Origin: an uncultured Bacteroidales bacterium
GTDB taxonomy: Bacteria > Bacteroidota > Bacteroidia > Bacteroidales > F082
Direction of reading: 5' to 3'
Length of the DNA: 23,294 bases
Assembly (NCBI GenBank): GCA_937902805.1
Contig: CALEMB010000047.1
Coordinates: 1-23,294 of the forward strand
The notes under the pieces were generated by a model. It made no database searches, was not told the origin of the DNA, and saw only the letters and a program-made list of their open reading frames with translations. The translations under genes were made by a program, and so were the position numbers. This document shows, piece after piece, positions 20,895 through 23,294 of the stretch. The stretch's first letter is position 1, and each line of letters opens with the position of its first letter.

Positions 20895-23285
20895 TCATCT
20901 GAAATACACCCTCGTAATACCTGTCCCGCCTGTCTCCAATGAGGCATCGCAGAAACGTTCCACCTCATGGATGTGGCTGAGTTTCTCGCGGATGAGCTTG
21001 CGTAGGATGCCGTTTCCTTTGCCGTGAAGGATGCTCACCTCCTTGATGCTGAGGAGCTTGGCTTCGTCGAGATATTTGTCAACGATGTCCAAAGCTTCTT
21101 CGGCACGCTTGCCGCGCACATCTAGCGTCAGATCAAAGTGCTCGGCTTTCTCGCTGAGGTCTTGGGCAATGCCGTTCTGCCAACGGCGCTGTGTTTTGCG
21201 CGCTTCGGCGCGGCTCACCTTACGGAGTTTGTCGGGACTGGTACGCAGACGGATGCTGTCGAAAAGGATAGTGGCATCGGTGTCGCTGATGGCCAAAACC
21301 TCGCCCACCACCTGCATTTCCTCGATGCAGACAGTGTCGCCGACTTTCAAAACCACCTCGCCTTCCTCTTTTTTCTTTTCCTCGGCCACTTCCTTGGCTT
21401 TTTGGGCAATCTCCTGCTTGGTCTTTTCAAGGTTTTGGCGGATTTCCTTGGTCTTGGTCTTTTCCGCCTGTGCCTCCTTGATTTCTTTGATGGTGCGCTC
21501 GATTTGGCTGTTGGCTTTTTGAATTAGCTCCTGCGCCTCGGCGGCGGCATTGCGGAGGTATTGTTTCTTCTTGCTTTCGAGTTCGGAAAGCAAGCCTTTG
21601 TATTTTTCCACCACCTCGGTGAGCAATTGGTCGGCGATGCGCAGGTCTTGTTCCTTCTTGCGGATGGCTTTCTTGTCGACTTCGAGCTGTTGCAATTGCT
21701 TCTCAAATTTCAGGTGTTGGTCTCCAGTGATGTTGGCTGCGTCGTCGAGAATCTGCCGTGGGAAGCCGATTTTCTTGGCGATTTCAAAGGCGAATGATGA
21801 GCCAGGCTTTCCTGTCATCATGATGTACATGGGCTGCATGAACTTGGTGTCGAACAGCATCGCCCCGTTGATGATGCCATCATGGTTGTCAGCCAAAAGT
21901 TTGAGGTTGGCATAGTGTGTGGTGACCATGCCATAGGCTTGCTTCTTGTTGAGTTCCAGCAGGATGGCCTCGGCGATAGCACCGCCCAATTGCGGTTCTG
22001 TACCCGTACCAAACTCGTCGATGAGGAACAGGGTTTTCTCATCGGCGTGTTCCAACAAAGCTTTCATATTAATAAGGTGCGAGCTGTAGGTGGAAAGGTC
22101 GTCGAGGATGGACTGCTCGTCACCAATGTCGATGAAGAGGCTGTCGAAGAGGCCACATTGCGAGTCAATGCGCATGGGCGGCATGAGACCGCACTGCAGC
22201 ATGTATTGTAACAGGCCTGTGGTTTTGAGGCATACCGACTTTCCGCCCGCATTGGGACCGCTGATGACAAGGATGCGCTCGTTCTCGTTGAGTTGCAAAT
22301 CTAAGGGAACGACTTGTTTGCCTTGGGCTTTCAGCTTCTTTTCCAAAAGAGGGTGCCGTGCTTGTTGCCAGTTGATAAGAGAAGTGTCTTGGATTTCGGG
22401 CTTCACGCCTCCGATTTCATTGGCCAACAATGCTTTGGCACGGATGAAATCGAGTTCGCCGAGTAGGCTCCAAGCCTTGCGAAGCTCGGAGAGATAAGGC
22501 CTCAACAGTCGGGTGAAAGCCATCAGGATACGGTGGATTTCTCGGCGTTCGGCGTATTCCAGTTCTTTGATTTCGTTGGAGGTGTCGAAGATTTCGGCGG
22601 GTTCAATGTAGACCGTCTGTCCCGTGGCCGACTCGTCGTGGATGAAACCTCGGATAGCGCGCTTGTCGCCAGCTTTCACGGGGATGACGAGGCGACCATC
22701 GCGGATGGTGATTTCCGATTTTTGGTCGACCCAGCCCGCAGTCTTGGCATCGCCCATGATTTGTCGGATGCGTTTCTCGATGCCGCCTTGCTTGCGGCGG
22801 ATGCTTTGCCGGATTTCCAATAGTTCGGTAGAAGCATTGTCAGGAATTTCGCCCTTGTCGTCGACGAGGCGGTTGGCCTCGGTGAAGATGCTCCGTTCAA
22901 TGAAAATATGCTCAATCAGTGATTTGAGTTGTGGCGTGTTGTTGGCACTTTCAGAATGACCATAACGCAAGATGGCCTCCACGACATTCAACGAAGGCTT
23001 GAGGGCAAAAAGGTCTTCCACATTGAGGCAGGTGCCGTCAATCTGGATGCGGTGGAAAGCCTCGCGCAGGTCGTGGAAGTCGCGTACGGGGAAAGGCACG
23101 CCGGTCTGCAAGAGGCCGATGAACTCTTCGGTCTGCTCTAAGCTTTTGAGGATGTTGGTTTTGTCGGTCGAGAAAGCCATGGCATCCACATGCTCCAGCC
23201 CCATCTGGCTGATGCAGTGGCCAGAAATCATCTGGCGGATGCTGGCGAAGCCGATTTTTTGTTCGAAGTTAGTTGGGTAGATCAT
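20895..23285 (-). CDS. mutS2: MutS2 ATPase/endonuclease
   Basis: MutS2 is a MutS-like ATPase without the mismatch-recognition domain. It suppresses homologous recombination in some bacteria and rescues collided ribosomes in others (Bacillus subtilis). The 796-residue protein has a MutS-type core with the Walker A loop SGPNAGGKS (342-350) and Walker B LFLIDEFGTGTEP (419-431). A long charged coiled coil follows (about 515-640), then a KOW-like segment (VLKVGDTVCIEEMQVVGEV), and a C-terminal Smr nuclease domain (717-796) with LDVRGKRAEEAL and the HGKGNGIL motif. The protein is full length; its ATG at 23285 lies 9 bases from the window edge, so its promoter is not visible. Confidence 0.96.
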   Translation of the reverse strand: MIYPTNFEQKIGFASIRQMISGHCISQMGLEHVDAMAFSTDKTNILKSLEQTEEFIGLLQTGVPFPVRDFHDLREAFHRIQIDGTCLNVEDLFALKPSLNVVEAILRYGHSESANNTPQLKSLIEHIFIERSIFTEANRLVDDKGEIPDNASTELLEIRQSIRRKQGGIEKRIRQIMGDAKTAGWVDQKSEITIRDGRLVIPVKAGDKRAIRGFIHDESATGQTVYIEPAEIFDTSNEIKELEYAERREIHRILMAFTRLLRPYLSELRKAWSLLGELDFIRAKALLANEIGGVKPEIQDTSLINWQQARHPLLEKKLKAQGKQVVPLDLQLNENERILVISGPNAGGKSVCLKTTGLLQYMLQCGLMPPMRIDSQCGLFDSLFIDIGDEQSILDDLSTYSSHLINMKALLEHADEKTLFLIDEFGTGTEPQLGGAIAEAILLELNKKQAYGMVTTHYANLKLLADNHDGIINGAMLFDTKFMQPMYIMMTGKPGSSFAFEIAKKIGFPRQILDDAANITGDQHLKFEKQLQQLEVDKKAIRKKEQDLRIADQLLTEVVEKYKGLLSELESKKKQYLRNAAAEAQELIQKANSQIERTIKEIKEAQAEKTKTKEIRQNLEKTKQEIAQKAKEVAEEKKKEEGEVVLKVGDTVCIEEMQVVGEVLAISDTDATILFDSIRLRTSPDKLRKVSRAEARKTQRRWQNGIAQDLSEKAEHFDLTLDVRGKRAEEALDIVDKYLDEAKLLSIKEVSILHGKGNGILRKLIREKLSHIHEVERFCDASLETGGTGITRVYFR

Positions 23286-23294
23286 CGGGCGGCA

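Noticed and set aside
1..23294. CRISPR array, prophage, transposon or defence island
   Set aside because: No spaced direct repeats, transposase, integrase or phage genes are visible; apart from the small repeats, the whole window is housekeeping genes.

Overview
The window is a chromosomal segment of a Bacteroidota bacterium, most likely order Bacteroidales; I cannot name a genus. The evidence is the Bacteroidota order of the division and cell wall (dcw) cluster, promoter-like TAnnTTTG boxes, the near absence of Shine-Dalgarno sequences, an FtsZ tail ending NSYLHGNVD, a PASTA-bearing FtsI, and an acyltransferase pair resembling the Bacteroides glycine-lipid enzymes.

Layout. Positions 1-88 hold the 3' end of a 5S rRNA and its terminator, so an rRNA operon lies just upstream. 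A + strand pair follows, cdsA-psd (151-1634, phospholipid synthesis). It meets head-on, with no spare base, a 16 kb - strand block read from about 17.8 kb down to 1635. In transcription order this block is mraZ, rsmH, ftsL, ftsI, murE, mraY, a murD C-terminal fragment, ftsW, murG, murC, ftsQ, ftsA, ftsZ, and a TrmH-HAD fused ORF. The genes overlap or are separated by at most about 60 bases and look like one long operon. The mraZ promoter carries three TGGGA direct repeats at 10-base spacing (MraZ boxes).

A divergent intergenic region (17803-18066) holds the MraZ operator, a cluster of DnaA-box-like repeats and the promoter of a + strand group: glsA-like and glsB-like acyltransferases, engB and a small YeaQ/YmgE-type membrane protein. 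A bidirectional terminator (20864-20893) separates these from a convergent, full-length mutS2 at the right end.

Most genes are ordinary and intact: FtsQ/L/I/W/A/Z build the septum, MraY/MurG/MurC/MurE make the peptidoglycan precursor, and CdsA/Psd and the acyltransferases make membrane lipids. Two places stand out. First, murD is reduced to its C-terminal domain, with its N-terminal and ATPase domains absent; the break lies next to a short perfect palindrome, and residues that normally contact the substrate are changed. Second, a 96-base palindromic repeat element (32 codons exactly) sits in frame between a TrmH methyltransferase and a YjjG-like HAD phosphatase, fusing two normally separate proteins and removing the start codon of the second. 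I see no CRISPR array, transposase, prophage or defence system.
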